This document shows, piece by piece, positions 1-7,659 of a stretch of DNA of 22,309 nucleotides. The DNA lies in the NCBI GenBank assembly GCA_016199325.1, contig JACQGW010000353.1, positions 1 to 22,309 of the forward strand, read 5' to 3'. Under the pieces are notes generated by a model, which was not told where the DNA came from, did not search any database, and saw nothing but the letters and a program-made list of their open reading frames with translations. The position numbers and the translations under genes were made by a program. Within the stretch, counting starts at the first letter, position 1. Every line of letters starts with the position of its first letter. Source of the DNA: Chloroflexota bacterium (GTDB lineage Bacteria; Chloroflexota; Dehalococcoidia; JACQGW01).

Positions 1-56
1 GCTGCGGCTCAGCATGACAGTCTACTGCGCTCAGCATGACCCTGCCAGAATCTCGC

Positions 57-112
57 CCATCACCCATCACGCATGACGCATGACGTATGACGCATGACGC
101 ATGACCCACCAC
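57..112. repeat. Tandem heptamer repeat, 8 units
   Basis: Eight consecutive 7-bp units start at 57: CCATCAC twice, GCATGAC twice, GTATGAC, GCATGAC twice, then CCACCAC. On the minus strand the units read GTCATGC or GTGATGG and begin five bases after the permease stop codon. A related unit (GTGATGA) is found at 18221 and 21129. Further left, GCTCAGCATGAC occurs twice (7-18 and 29-40). Confidence 0.85.
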
Positions 113-117
113 CCCTC

Positions 118-1041
118 TCACCGAAGCCGCGGGTCCAGGGCGTCGCGGAGGCCGTCGCCCAGGAGGTTGAAAGCGAGCACTGCCAGCATGATGGCCAGAC
201 CGGGGAAAACGGCGACCCACGGGGAGAACTCGATCATACGCTGGCCGGTGTTGATCATCGTGCCCCAGGATGGCTCGGGGGGCTGGGTGCCAAGGCCGAG
301 AAAGCTCAGGCTCGCTTCGGCCAGGATGGCGAGGGAGAGGCTAAGGCTGGTCTGGACGACCAGCGGTGCGGCGACGTTCGGCAGGATGTGGCGCGAGACG
401 AGGCGGAAGCTCGTCGCGCCGCAGACCCGTGCGGCTTCGATATAGTCGCGCTCCCTGGCCGACAGCACGCTGGCGCGGGTGACCCGGGCGAAGACCGGGG
501 TGTAGACCACGCCGATGGCGACCATCACGTTCTGGAGGTTCGGCCCCAGCAGGCCGACGATGCCGAGCGCCAGCAGGACGGCCGGGAAGGCGAACACGAC
601 GTCGAGGAGCCGGGAGATCAGGTCGTCCAGCAGCCCGCCGTAGAAGCCGGACAGGAGGCCGAGCGCCAGCCCGACCGTCAGGGCCAGGCCGACCGAGATC
701 GCGCCGACGGCGAGCGAGATGCGGGCGCCCCAGATGATCCGGCTCAGGATGTCGCGGCCGAACTCGTCCGTGCCGAACGGGTGCATCAGACTTGGCCCCT
801 CCAGGAGCTGCTGGGGATTCATCTGAAGCGGGTCATACGGCGCCAGGAGCGGCGCGAAGACCGCCAGGACCGCGATGACGGTCAGGATCGCCGCGCCCGC
901 CACCGCCAGCCCGTTCTGCGCCAACCGCCGCAGGGTCTCGCCACGGCGCTCGCGATACACCGGCCTCTGGCCCATGCGCGCGAGCGCAGCCTCGGCCGTG
1001 ACACCGCCGACCGAGAGGGCGGGGGAGTCGCCGTCAGCCAT
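118..1041 (-). CDS. ABC transporter permease, DppC/OppC type
   Basis: Inner-membrane permease of a peptide/nickel-class ABC importer, 307 residues, a usual length for the family. A cytoplasmic N-terminus of about 45 residues is followed by a first membrane helix (about 46-67). The family signature HPFGTDEFGRDILSRIIWGA lies at about 87-106, further helices follow, and the EAA loop that contacts the ATPase is DYIEAARVCGATSF near 199-212. The reading frame is open 66 codons further upstream, but that stretch is Ser/Arg-rich shadow of the preceding gene. The ATG at 1041 starts a normal OppC N-terminus and overlaps the upstream permease stop by 8 bp, so the two are translationally coupled. No ATPase gene is visible; it may lie to the left of the window or be encoded elsewhere. 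Confidence 0.93.
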   Translation of the reverse strand: MADGDSPALSVGGVTAEAALARMGQRPVYRERRGETLRRLAQNGLAVAGAAILTVIAVLAVFAPLLAPYDPLQMNPQQLLEGPSLMHPFGTDEFGRDILSRIIWGARISLAVGAISVGLALTVGLALGLLSGFYGGLLDDLISRLLDVVFAFPAVLLALGIVGLLGPNLQNVMVAIGVVYTPVFARVTRASVLSARERDYIEAARVCGATSFRLVSRHILPNVAAPLVVQTSLSLSLAILAEASLSFLGLGTQPPEPSWGTMINTGQRMIEFSPWVAVFPGLAIMLAVLAFNLLGDGLRDALDPRLR

Positions 1042-1984
1042 AGCGGACCTTCGGGTCGAGATAGGCGTACAGGATGTCGACGACGAGGTTGACGATCGGG
1101 AACGCGAGCGCGATGAAGAGCGCGCCGGCCTGAAGGAGCGGGTAGTCGCGCTGGGTGATGGCGTTGAGCACGAGGGTGCCGAGCCCCGGCAAGGCGAAGA
1201 TCTGCTCGACGATGATGGCACCGCCGAGCAAGTAGCCAACCTGCATGCCGGCCACCGTCACCACCGGGATCAGCGCGTTCTTCAGCGCATGCCGATAGAT
1301 GACCAGCCGCTCACGCAGCCCCTTGGCGCGCGCCGTCGTGATGTACTCCTGGCGCAGGACCTCCAGCATGCTGGACCGCGTCATCCGCATGAGGATGGCC
1401 ATGTTCGCCATCGCCAGGCTGATCGCCGGCAGCAGGACCGACCGAAAGCTGCCGACGAGGTCCTGGCTCACCGGGACGTACCCCGAGGTCGGCAGGATCC
1501 GCCAGTAGAGGGAGACGAAGAGCACCAGCATGGTCGCGAGCCAGAAGTTCGGGATCGAGAGCCCGAGGAGCCCGACCAGCCGGACGGCCGAGTCGACGAT
1601 CGAATAGCGCCGCACGGCCGAGACGATCCCGAGCGGCACCGCGATCACGAGCGAGATGGCCATCGCTGTGCCCGTCAGTTGGATCGTCACCGGCAGCCGC
1701 GCCAGCACGTCCGGCAGAACCGGTCGGCCGGCGCGGGCGGTCTTGCCGAAGTCGCCGACGAGCAATCGGCCAACCCAGTCGGCGTACTGCACGGCGAGCG
1801 GGCGGTCCAGCCCGAAGCGCTGCCGCATCTCGGCCCGCTGCTCGGGGCTGGCCGCCGCTTCACTGCCCAGGATGACGTCCACTACGTCGCCCGGCACGAG
1901 GCGGATCATCAGAAACACGGCCACCGATACGCCAAAGAGCACCGGCAGGACGGCGACGATCCGACGCGCGACGTAGCGGCCCAC
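1034..1984 (-). CDS. ABC transporter permease, DppB/OppB type
   Basis: First permease of the same importer, 316 residues. It has the typical DppB layout: an N-terminal helix (about 8-28), the sequence RLVPGD at 28-33, a periplasmic segment with RFGLDRPL near 56-63, five more helices, and the EAA loop EYITTARAKGLRE at 213-225. The frame is open to 2563, but that extension is antisense-like shadow inside the binding-protein gene. The likely start is GTG at 1984, with AGGGGG a few bases upstream, placed 11 bp after the binding-protein stop. It ends inside the start of the next permease. Substrate cannot be inferred; DppB/OppB permeases carry peptides, nickel or diverse small molecules. Confidence 0.92.
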   Translation of the reverse strand: MGRYVARRIVAVLPVLFGVSVAVFLMIRLVPGDVVDVILGSEAAASPEQRAEMRQRFGLDRPLAVQYADWVGRLLVGDFGKTARAGRPVLPDVLARLPVTIQLTGTAMAISLVIAVPLGIVSAVRRYSIVDSAVRLVGLLGLSIPNFWLATMLVLFVSLYWRILPTSGYVPVSQDLVGSFRSVLLPAISLAMANMAILMRMTRSSMLEVLRQEYITTARAKGLRERLVIYRHALKNALIPVVTVAGMQVGYLLGGAIIVEQIFALPGLGTLVLNAITQRDYPLLQAGALFIALAFPIVNLVVDILYAYLDPKVRYG

Positions 1985-1995
1985 CCGGTATCCCC

Positions 1996-3750
1996 CTACT
2001 TCTCCACCCAGGTTTCCTTCAGAGCCAGCCGGTAGCTGGAGGCCATCGGCGTGTACCCCTTGACGTGCGCCCTGGCCGGATCGAAGCTCTTGATGACGTA
2101 GTAGAACAGCCACGGCAGCTCCAGCGCGTAGAGCCGCTGGATGTCGGCGTAGAGCTTCTTCCGCTCGGCGAGTTCCGTCGTCGTCCGGGCCTTCTCCATC
2201 AGCTCGTCCATCTTCGGACTGGAGTACTTGCCGTAGTTGAACGCGCCGTTGGTGGGGGCGAAGCCCAGGTAGCTGTCCGGGTCCGGCCGGTTGGTGTGGA
2301 ACCCCACGTTGAGATCGAAGTCGCCGTCCGCCTGCGCCTTCAGAAACGCGGCCCACTCGTACTGCTTGATCTCGATGTCGATGCCCACCCGCTTGAGCTG
2401 GCTCTGGACGACCTGAGCGGTCGGGATGTCCGTCGCATAGGCCGGCGATGCGTTGAAGGTCAGCTTCAGGCTGCTCACTCCGGCCTCTTTCAGCAGCGCC
2501 TTGCTCTTGTCGAGGTCGGTGAAGTAGGTCGGGAAGTTCTCCCTGGTGATCGGGAGCGCCCACTCCGCCTCAGCGGGCGGGATCGGCCCGCTGACGACGC
2601 CTTCGCCGAGCAGGACGGTGTTGATGATCTCCTGCCGGTCGATGGCGTAGCTGATCGCCTGGCGGACCCGAACGTCGTTGAGCGGTGGGCGCTTGGTGTT
2701 GAGGGGCGTGCCCGATCGCCAGTAGCTCGGCAGGTCGTTCAGGTTGATGTTCTTCTCGTTCTTCAGCAACCGGGCGTTCTTCGGGTCCTTCAACACGGTC
2801 ATGTCGATGTCGCCCGACCGGATGGCGGCCAGCCGCGACGACTCGTCGGGCATGATGCGGAACTCGATCTGATCCAGGTAGGGCTTGCCCTTCTCGTAAT
2901 AGTCGCCGTGTCGCTCCATCACGACTTTGACGTCCGGAGTGTACTCGACCAGCTTGAAGGGGCCGCTGCCGCCGTCGGTGTTCTGGAGATCGCCCTTTTT
3001 CTCGACAATCTCCCGATCGACGATCGCGCACGGGCGCCGGTCCGCCACGACGCTGAGGAGCGGCGCAAACGGCGTCTTCATGACGATGCGCGCCGTGGCC
3101 TTGTCGACGGCCTCGGTCTTCTCGATGGGGCCGAGGTAGGACCGCAGCGGCACGGTGACCTTCGGGTCCATCACCCGGTCGAAGCTGAACTTGACGTCCT
3201 CCGCCGTCACCTCGCGGCCGCTGTGGAACTTGACCCCCGGGCGGAGCTTGAACTCGTACGTCCTGGCGTCGACGGCGCGCCAGCTCTCGGCCAGGTCCGG
3301 CAGCACCTTGTTCGTCTTGTATTCCAGCGTGCCGAGGCTCATGTACAACTGCTCGTAGATGGCCACCGAGGAGAAGGCGACGGCGATGGCCGGGTCCAGT
3401 CCGACCGGGTTGACGTCGGTGCCGACAATGAGCTTGCCGCCGCGTTTGACGGCGGCGGGAGCGGCGGTTGCAGCAGGTGCCGTCGTGGGGGCCGGTGCCG
3501 CCGTCGCAGCAGGCGCCGTCGTCGGGGCCGGTGCCGCCGTCGGCGCGGCCGCTGCCGGAGCCGCCGCACTCGTCGGCTGCTGAGCCGGCCTGGGTGGCTC
3601 AGTCGGCCGCGCCGGCGCAGCCGCGGGCGAGGCCGCCGGCGCGCAGGCAGCCAGCAGACCAAGGCCGGCGCCGATGGTCAGCGTGGAGATGAAATGCCGC
3701 CGGCTCACGGCACGCCTGGTCCAGCCGGCAGACAATCGTCGATCGAGCAT
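1996..3750 (-). CDS. Extracellular solute-binding protein, family 5, Tat-type lipoprotein
   Basis: Substrate-binding component of the importer, 584 residues. The N-terminus has a twin-arginine motif (SRRHF, 16-20), a hydrophobic segment and a lipobox LAAC with the lipid-acceptor Cys at 36, so it is probably exported folded and anchored to the membrane. A low-complexity Pro/Ala/Thr linker (about 40-101) includes two copies of a 12-residue unit. The SBP_bac_5 domain follows (about 103-584), with the family-typical stretch FKLRPGVKFHSGREVTAEDV and repeated charged helices. The ATG at 3750 is preceded by GGGAGG at good spacing. It is first gene of the transporter operon, with its own promoter at 3832-3860. 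Family 5 proteins bind oligopeptides, nickel, opines and others; the ligand is not readable here. Confidence 0.95.
   Translation of the reverse strand: MLDRRLSAGWTRRAVSRRHFISTLTIGAGLGLLAACAPAASPAAAPARPTEPPRPAQQPTSAAAPAAAAPTAAPAPTTAPAATAAPAPTTAPAATAAPAAVKRGGKLIVGTDVNPVGLDPAIAVAFSSVAIYEQLYMSLGTLEYKTNKVLPDLAESWRAVDARTYEFKLRPGVKFHSGREVTAEDVKFSFDRVMDPKVTVPLRSYLGPIEKTEAVDKATARIVMKTPFAPLLSVVADRRPCAIVDREIVEKKGDLQNTDGGSGPFKLVEYTPDVKVVMERHGDYYEKGKPYLDQIEFRIMPDESSRLAAIRSGDIDMTVLKDPKNARLLKNEKNINLNDLPSYWRSGTPLNTKRPPLNDVRVRQAISYAIDRQEIINTVLLGEGVVSGPIPPAEAEWALPITRENFPTYFTDLDKSKALLKEAGVSSLKLTFNASPAYATDIPTAQVVQSQLKRVGIDIEIKQYEWAAFLKAQADGDFDLNVGFHTNRPDPDSYLGFAPTNGAFNYGKYSSPKMDELMEKARTTTELAERKKLYADIQRLYALELPWLFYYVIKSFDPARAHVKGYTPMASSYRLALKETWVEK
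3470..3541 (-). repeat. 36-bp tandem repeat encoding the lipoprotein linker
   Basis: Two adjacent copies of a 36-bp unit (3470-3505 and 3506-3541) with a few mismatches encode the repeated 12-residue Pro/Ala/Thr linker of the binding protein. Unit number could vary between strains without changing the frame. Confidence 0.8.
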
Positions 3751-3831
3751 CGTTTTCCTCCCTCTTGTTCATCCGTAACTGTCGTCTGCTCATCCATCAG
3801 GCGCCGACTGCCGTCCATGAGACTGGTGCCA

Positions 3832-3860
3832 AGTCTACAATGGTACGAGTGGTTTGCCAA
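3832..3860 (-). promoter_or_regulatory. Predicted promoter of the transporter operon, -10 inside an operator half-site
   Basis: Reading the minus strand, TTGGCA (3860-3855), a 17-bp spacer and TAGACT (3837-3832) form a sigma-70-type promoter about 80 bp upstream of the binding-protein ATG. The -10 box sits inside CAAGTCTACAA (plus strand, 3830-3840). That 11-mer is identical to 6899-6909 of the palindrome beside the GntR gene, where it also covers a minus-strand TAGACT -10. Control by the same regulator is inferred from this match. Confidence 0.65.
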
Positions 3861-3892
3861 TAGGTCCCGAGAGTACTGGCGACCAATCCATA

Positions 3893-4957
3893 TCACCCTC
3901 CCTCAGACGCAGCTCTGTCGGACGGGGCGCTCGGCGGCGGACACCGGAAGCGGTGGTGGTTGAACGCTGCGGGGTTCACGGCGAATCTCGTCGCTCGGCC
4001 CGCCAGCACGTCGACGACCGACTGCGTGGCGGAATGGACCATCGCCCGCATCGATTCGACGCTCAGCCCGGCGACGTGGGGCGTGAGAATGACGTTGGGC
4101 AGCTTGAGCAGGGGTGATGACCGGGGCGGCTCGTCCTCGAACACGTCAAGCGCCGCCGCCCGGAGGCGGCCCGATGCGAGCGATTCGGCCAGACCGACCT
4201 CGTCGACCACTCCACCCCGCGAGGTGTTCACCACGATCGCCCCCGAGCGCATCCGCGCGATCTCGTGCCGGCCGATCAGTCCGCGCGTCGTCGGCAGGAG
4301 CGGCACGTGCAGGGAGATGATGTCGGCGCGTCGAAGCAGCTCGTCCAGGTCGACGACTTCGAGGCCATCGCCGAGACCGTCGCTTCCCGTGATCACCGGA
4401 TCGCGGACGAGAATGTGGGTGTCGAACCCGCGCAGCCGGCGGGCCACGGCCCGGCCGATCCTCCCGAAGCCCACCAGGCCAACCGTTCGGCCATGGAGAT
4501 CCCAGGGTGTCAGCGGTCCTGCGCGGCTCCACTCGCCTGCCCGAACCGAGGCATCGTGCTCGACGATCCGCCGGATCGCGGCCAGCATCATCGCCAGCGC
4601 GTGGTCGGCGACGGTCTCTTCGCTCACGCCGGGCGTCGTGGTGACGGCGACGCCGGCCTCGGTTGCCGCTTGGAGATCGACCGTGTCCGTGCCGACTCCC
4701 ACGCGCGCGATGACGCGCAACTGCGGAGCGGCCGCGAAGACCGAGCGATCGAACGGGTCGCTGCTGACGATCGCGCCCACGGCGTCGGACACGAGACGGC
4801 AGACCTCGGCTGGCGTCCGGGCGCCGAGCTTGGGGGCGAGCCGAGCGACCAGCCCCGCACGCCGAAGGAGCCCGCCCGTGTCGGGGTCGTCAGGGTCGAA
4901 CCCCGGCCAGGTCACGAGCACGGGCGCGCCGCCGGGCCGGTCGGGAGCGCTGCTCAT
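3893..4957 (-). CDS. D-isomer-specific 2-hydroxyacid dehydrogenase
   Basis: NAD(P)-dependent 2-hydroxyacid/2-ketoacid oxidoreductase, 354 residues. A split substrate domain surrounds a Rossmann domain with GFGRIG at 163-168. The catalytic residues are visible: Arg247 in NTSRG, Glu276 in FEDEP and His294 in TPHVAG. It resembles the phosphoglycerate dehydrogenase/hydroxypyruvate reductase side of the family but lacks an ACT domain, so the exact substrate is open. The last 25 or so residues, rich in Arg, Pro and Ser, look like an unstructured extension. The start ATG overlaps the upstream gene's stop by 4 bp (ATGA). It is the last gene of the aminotransferase operon, which suggests that a keto product is reduced, or a hydroxyacid oxidised, in the same pathway. 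Confidence 0.93.
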   Translation of the reverse strand: MSSAPDRPGGAPVLVTWPGFDPDDPDTGGLLRRAGLVARLAPKLGARTPAEVCRLVSDAVGAIVSSDPFDRSVFAAAPQLRVIARVGVGTDTVDLQAATEAGVAVTTTPGVSEETVADHALAMMLAAIRRIVEHDASVRAGEWSRAGPLTPWDLHGRTVGLVGFGRIGRAVARRLRGFDTHILVRDPVITGSDGLGDGLEVVDLDELLRRADIISLHVPLLPTTRGLIGRHEIARMRSGAIVVNTSRGGVVDEVGLAESLASGRLRAAALDVFEDEPPRSSPLLKLPNVILTPHVAGLSVESMRAMVHSATQSVVDVLAGRATRFAVNPAAFNHHRFRCPPPSAPSDRAASEGG

Positions 4958-5409
4958 GCCGGCGCCTCTTCCCGCGGCCGGAATCCGAAGACCCCGCGCT
5001 CGAACTCACGAACGCGGGCCAGGCGCAGACTGGTGCCTGTCTGGAGACAGACCTCCATCAGGTTGAGGACCCGGCTCCCCGCCTCCAGGTGCCCCAGGTA
5101 GACCTGGTTGCTGGAGTACTCGTAGATGGTGACGTGCACGTGGACCTCGCCGTTCACGATCGTGCCCTGGATCGAGCCGAGCTGGATCGGCCCGACGACC
5201 GTCCGGGACTCGGCCGCCGGAGGCGTGCCGGCAGGATTCGTCGCGACCTGGAAATGGCATTCCTGAAGCGAGCCGACACCGCCGGTCACCATGCCGAAGT
5301 CGATGCCTTCCCGCCGCACCACCTCCTCGATCCCCTCCAGGATCAGGTCGCCGGGGTCGAAGCTGATGAGAATCGTCTTGCCCGGTGCCGCGTCCGTAAA
5401 GTACTGCAT
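4954..5409 (-). CDS. Stand-alone PPC-domain (DUF296) protein
   Basis: 151 residues, essentially one PPC domain (plants and prokaryotes conserved; DUF296), the fold also found at the C-terminus of plant AT-hook proteins. Signatures: GVGSLQECHF near 44-53, then VHVHVTIYE (89-97) and LGHLEAG (105-111). H90, H92 and H107 match the conserved His cluster that can bind metal in prokaryotic members. There is no AT-hook, so binding to DNA is not implied. GGAGG precedes the ATG closely. It lies 24 bp after the aminotransferase and overlaps the dehydrogenase start by 4 bp, so it is made with two enzymes. A role as a small metal-dependent enzyme or ligand sensor in the pathway is possible but unproven. 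Confidence 0.85.
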   Translation of the reverse strand: MQYFTDAAPGKTILISFDPGDLILEGIEEVVRREGIDFGMVTGGVGSLQECHFQVATNPAGTPPAAESRTVVGPIQLGSIQGTIVNGEVHVHVTIYEYSSNQVYLGHLEAGSRVLNLMEVCLQTGTSLRLARVREFERGVFGFRPREEAPA

Positions 5410-5433
5410 GCTTCCTCCAACGATGAACCTCCC

Positions 5434-6816
5434 TCACGCGCCCATGAGCTGCCGCTGGGCCAGACCGATGCACTCGTCCAGGATCGTGCAGATCTCGTCG
5501 ATCTCACGTTGATTCACGATGAGCGGCGGCGCCAGGACGACGAAGTCCTGCGTGGCGCGCAGGATCAGCCCGCGCTCCAGCGACAGGCGATGGAGCAGCT
5601 TGCCCGGCATCTCCTGGCGACCGAAGGGCTCCCTCGTCGTGCGATCCTTTAGCAGTTGCATTCCCTGGAGCAGCCCGACGCCGCGCACGTCGCCGATGAG
5701 GCGGTATTTCTCGGCCATGGCCTCCAGCCGCTTCCGGAGATGGTTGCCCATCACGCGGGCGTTCTCCACCAGCCCGCGGTCCAGAATCTGGCGAACGGCG
5801 GCGATGCCCGCTGCGCAGGCGACCGGGTTGCCCCCGTAAGTATGCCCATCCTGGAACGGTCTGCGCCCATCGGATTCCGAGTCGGATTGCGAAAGAAAGG
5901 CGTCATGGATCCGGTCGGAGAAGAACATGGCCGCCAGCGGCGCGTAGCCGCTGGAGATCCCCTTGCCGCAGGCCAGGATGTCGGGGGTCACCCCGAAGTA
6001 GTCGGCGCCGAACATGCTGCCCAGCCGGCCAAAGCCCGTGACGATCTCGTCGAAGATGAGCAGCACGTTGTGCCGGTCGCACGCCTCCCGAATGATGGCG
6101 AAGTACTCCGGTGGCGGCACGACGAAGATCGCCGATACGGAGAGCGGCTCCATGATCACCGCCGATACCGTCTCCGGGTCCTCGGCCTCGACGGTTCTCT
6201 CCACCAGTTTGGCGCAGGTGAGGTCGCACACGGGATAGGTCTTGTCGAAAGGGCACTGGTAGCAGCACGGGGGATGAACGTGCAGGTAGCCGGCGCCGAA
6301 CGGCTCGAAGATCGACCTTCGCTCGACCCCTCCGCTCGCCGCGGCGGCGCCCGCGGTGGCGCCGTGGTAGGCCCCGTACCTGGAGATCACCTTGAACTTC
6401 CGGGGGTGGCCCGTCTGCTGGTGGTACTGGCGAGCGAGCTTCATGGCGGCCTCGGTGGCCTCCGAGCCCGAGCTCATGAACTTGACGGCGGTGAGGCCCG
6501 GCGGCGCGACCTCCCGGAGCACCGCGGCCAGCTCCAGCGCCCGGGTGTTGGTGCCGTGGAGCGGCGGGTTGAAGCTGAACGCCTGGAGCTGCGCCGCCAT
6601 AGCGTCGATCACGGCGCGGTTGCGATGGCCCAGGGCAACCACGAAGGCCCCGGAGAGGCCGTCGACGTAGACCTTGCCATCGGCGCTGGTGACGCGGATG
6701 CCCTCGCCGCCCTCGAAGATGACGGGATTGCGGGCAAACTCGCTCATCTGGATGAAGTCCAACACCAGGTTGCGGGTCAGCTCCTGCGCGTCGAGCATCT
6801 GGGCTTCCTGGACCAT
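5434..6816 (-). CDS. Class III (omega-type) PLP-dependent aminotransferase
   Basis: 460 residues, the usual length of class III aminotransferases (acetylornithine, GABA and omega-amino acid:pyruvate types). The phosphate-binding SGSEATE is at 116-122, YHG at 150-152, the cofactor-ring Asp in FDE is D256, the Schiff-base Lys is K285 in CGKGISSG, and HTYGGNP lies at 325-331. It transfers an amino group, usually from a terminal amine, to a keto acid. A cysteine cluster, C184, C185, C188, C197 and C201, lies between the YHG motif and the PLP Asp. Two SD-like stretches (AGAGGAG and GGAG) precede the ATG. It is first gene of a minus-strand operon read from a promoter that overlaps the GntR operator. 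The amine substrate is unknown. Confidence 0.94.
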   Translation of the reverse strand: MVQEAQMLDAQELTRNLVLDFIQMSEFARNPVIFEGGEGIRVTSADGKVYVDGLSGAFVVALGHRNRAVIDAMAAQLQAFSFNPPLHGTNTRALELAAVLREVAPPGLTAVKFMSSGSEATEAAMKLARQYHQQTGHPRKFKVISRYGAYHGATAGAAAASGGVERRSIFEPFGAGYLHVHPPCCYQCPFDKTYPVCDLTCAKLVERTVEAEDPETVSAVIMEPLSVSAIFVVPPPEYFAIIREACDRHNVLLIFDEIVTGFGRLGSMFGADYFGVTPDILACGKGISSGYAPLAAMFFSDRIHDAFLSQSDSESDGRRPFQDGHTYGGNPVACAAGIAAVRQILDRGLVENARVMGNHLRKRLEAMAEKYRLIGDVRGVGLLQGMQLLKDRTTREPFGRQEMPGKLLHRLSLERGLILRATQDFVVLAPPLIVNQREIDEICTILDECIGLAQRQLMGA

Positions 6817-6850
6817 CTCCTGAACTCCTCTTGACCGAGCCGTGCTCCCA

Positions 6851-6879
6851 TTGACAGGGCTGGGAGGGTGGGCTATACT
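6851..6879 (+). promoter_or_regulatory. Near-consensus promoter of the gntR operon
   Basis: TTGACA at 6851-6856, a 17-bp spacer and TATACT at 6874-6879, almost a perfect sigma-70-type promoter. The start of transcription should be near 6886, just before the operator at 6891. A strong promoter followed at once by an operator is typical of a self-repressing regulator. Confidence 0.8.
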
Positions 6880-6890
6880 ACGGGCGTCAT

Positions 6891-6910
6891 CTTGTGGACA
6901 AGTCTACAAG
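6891..6910. promoter_or_regulatory. Inverted-repeat operator, probably for the GntR protein
   Basis: A 20-bp imperfect palindrome: arms CTTGTGGAC and GTCTACAAG match at 8 of 9 positions around a central AA. It contains TTGTGGACAA, close to the GT-N2-AC core of GntR-family sites. It lies just downstream of the predicted gntR transcription start and covers the -10 box (TAGACT, minus strand) of the aminotransferase operon. Eleven bases recur at 3830-3840 in the transporter promoter. Binding by this GntR protein is inferred from position. Confidence 0.72.
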
Positions 6911-6929
6911 AGGATGATCCCGTTGTCAA
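6901..6929 (-). promoter_or_regulatory. Predicted promoter of the aminotransferase operon
   Basis: On the minus strand, TTGACA (6929-6924), a 17-bp spacer and TAGACT (6906-6901), with a predicted start near 6894 and a leader of about 78 nt. The -10 box lies in the operator palindrome, so operator occupancy should block it. Confidence 0.72.
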
Positions 6930-6944
6930 CAGGTTTGTTTCACC

Positions 6945-7643
6945 ATGGTCGTCGACTTTCCGCCCGTCCATCGGTTCACCGTCGCCAGCCAGGTCGCCGC
7001 CGCCCTCCGCGACAAGATCATCAGCGGCGAGCTTCCCCCCGGCCACCGGCTCCGGGAGGTCGAGCTGGCCGAGAGGCTCGGCGTCAGTCGGAACGTGCTC
7101 CGGGAGGCCTTCCGCCAGTTGATGGGCGAGTCCCTCCTGGTCACCCATCCGCATCGCGGCACCTTCGTCTGGCAGCCGGACCAACAGGAGCTCTGGGAGC
7201 TCTTCACGCTGCGCGCGGCCATCGAGGGCATGTGTGTTCGCCTGGCCGTGATGGCCGGCAAGCGCGAGGATCTCGTCGCCGGCCTGCGCGTCAGGGTCGA
7301 CGAGATGGCGGCCGCCGGGCCCGCCGACCAGCAAGCCTCTGACCAGCGCTTTCACGAGACCATCGTTCGTCTGGCCGGCAATCACCAGATCTGGGAGATC
7401 TGGCGGAGCCGGCACCCCTCCATCTGGCTCGCCAGTTGGCCGGCCTTTGTCCCACCCGATCTGGGCTCGCTCGTCGACCGGCATCGCCCCCTGGTCGAGA
7501 TCCTGGCGCGAGCGACGCCGGCCGAGGCGCAGGAGGCGCTGATTGCCCACATTCAGGAGGCGATGGAGACCACGCTACAGACCGCTTTCGCGCCATCGGA
7601 AAGGGCGCCAATCCCAGCCGGTTCAAGACTGAGCGCTGATTGA
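6945..7643 (+). CDS. GntR-family transcriptional regulator, FadR/VanR (FCD) type
   Basis: 232 residues. An N-terminal winged helix (about 11-75) has the GntR signature SGELPPGHRLREVELAERLG and then VSRNVLREAFRQL. The C-terminal all-helical FCD ligand domain has the expected metal ligands D133, H137, H180 and H202; such domains bind small carboxylates in other members. The ATG at 6945 has only a weak ribosome site. It is first in a three-gene operon (16-bp gap to the next gene) and divergent from the aminotransferase operon. The adjacent palindrome and its half-copy in the transporter promoter point to a local repressor of uptake and catabolism, probably released by the substrate or an intermediate. 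Confidence 0.93.
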   Translation: MVVDFPPVHRFTVASQVAAALRDKIISGELPPGHRLREVELAERLGVSRNVLREAFRQLMGESLLVTHPHRGTFVWQPDQQELWELFTLRAAIEGMCVRLAVMAGKREDLVAGLRVRVDEMAAAGPADQQASDQRFHETIVRLAGNHQIWEIWRSRHPSIWLASWPAFVPPDLGSLVDRHRPLVEILARATPAEAQEALIAHIQEAMETTLQTAFAPSERAPIPAGSRLSAD

Positions 7644-7659
7644 GGAGGAAACGGAAGCC

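Noticed and set aside
57..112. CRISPR array
   Set aside because: Units are 7 bp with no spacers; this is a simple tandem repeat. No cas genes are present.
2065..3963. 632-codon plus-strand open frame opposite the binding protein
   Set aside because: Antisense of a clear SBP_bac_5 gene; composition is Arg/Val/Asp-rich shadow and there is no recognisable domain. The same holds for long plus-strand frames at 94, 875, 4265, 5656 and 10397.
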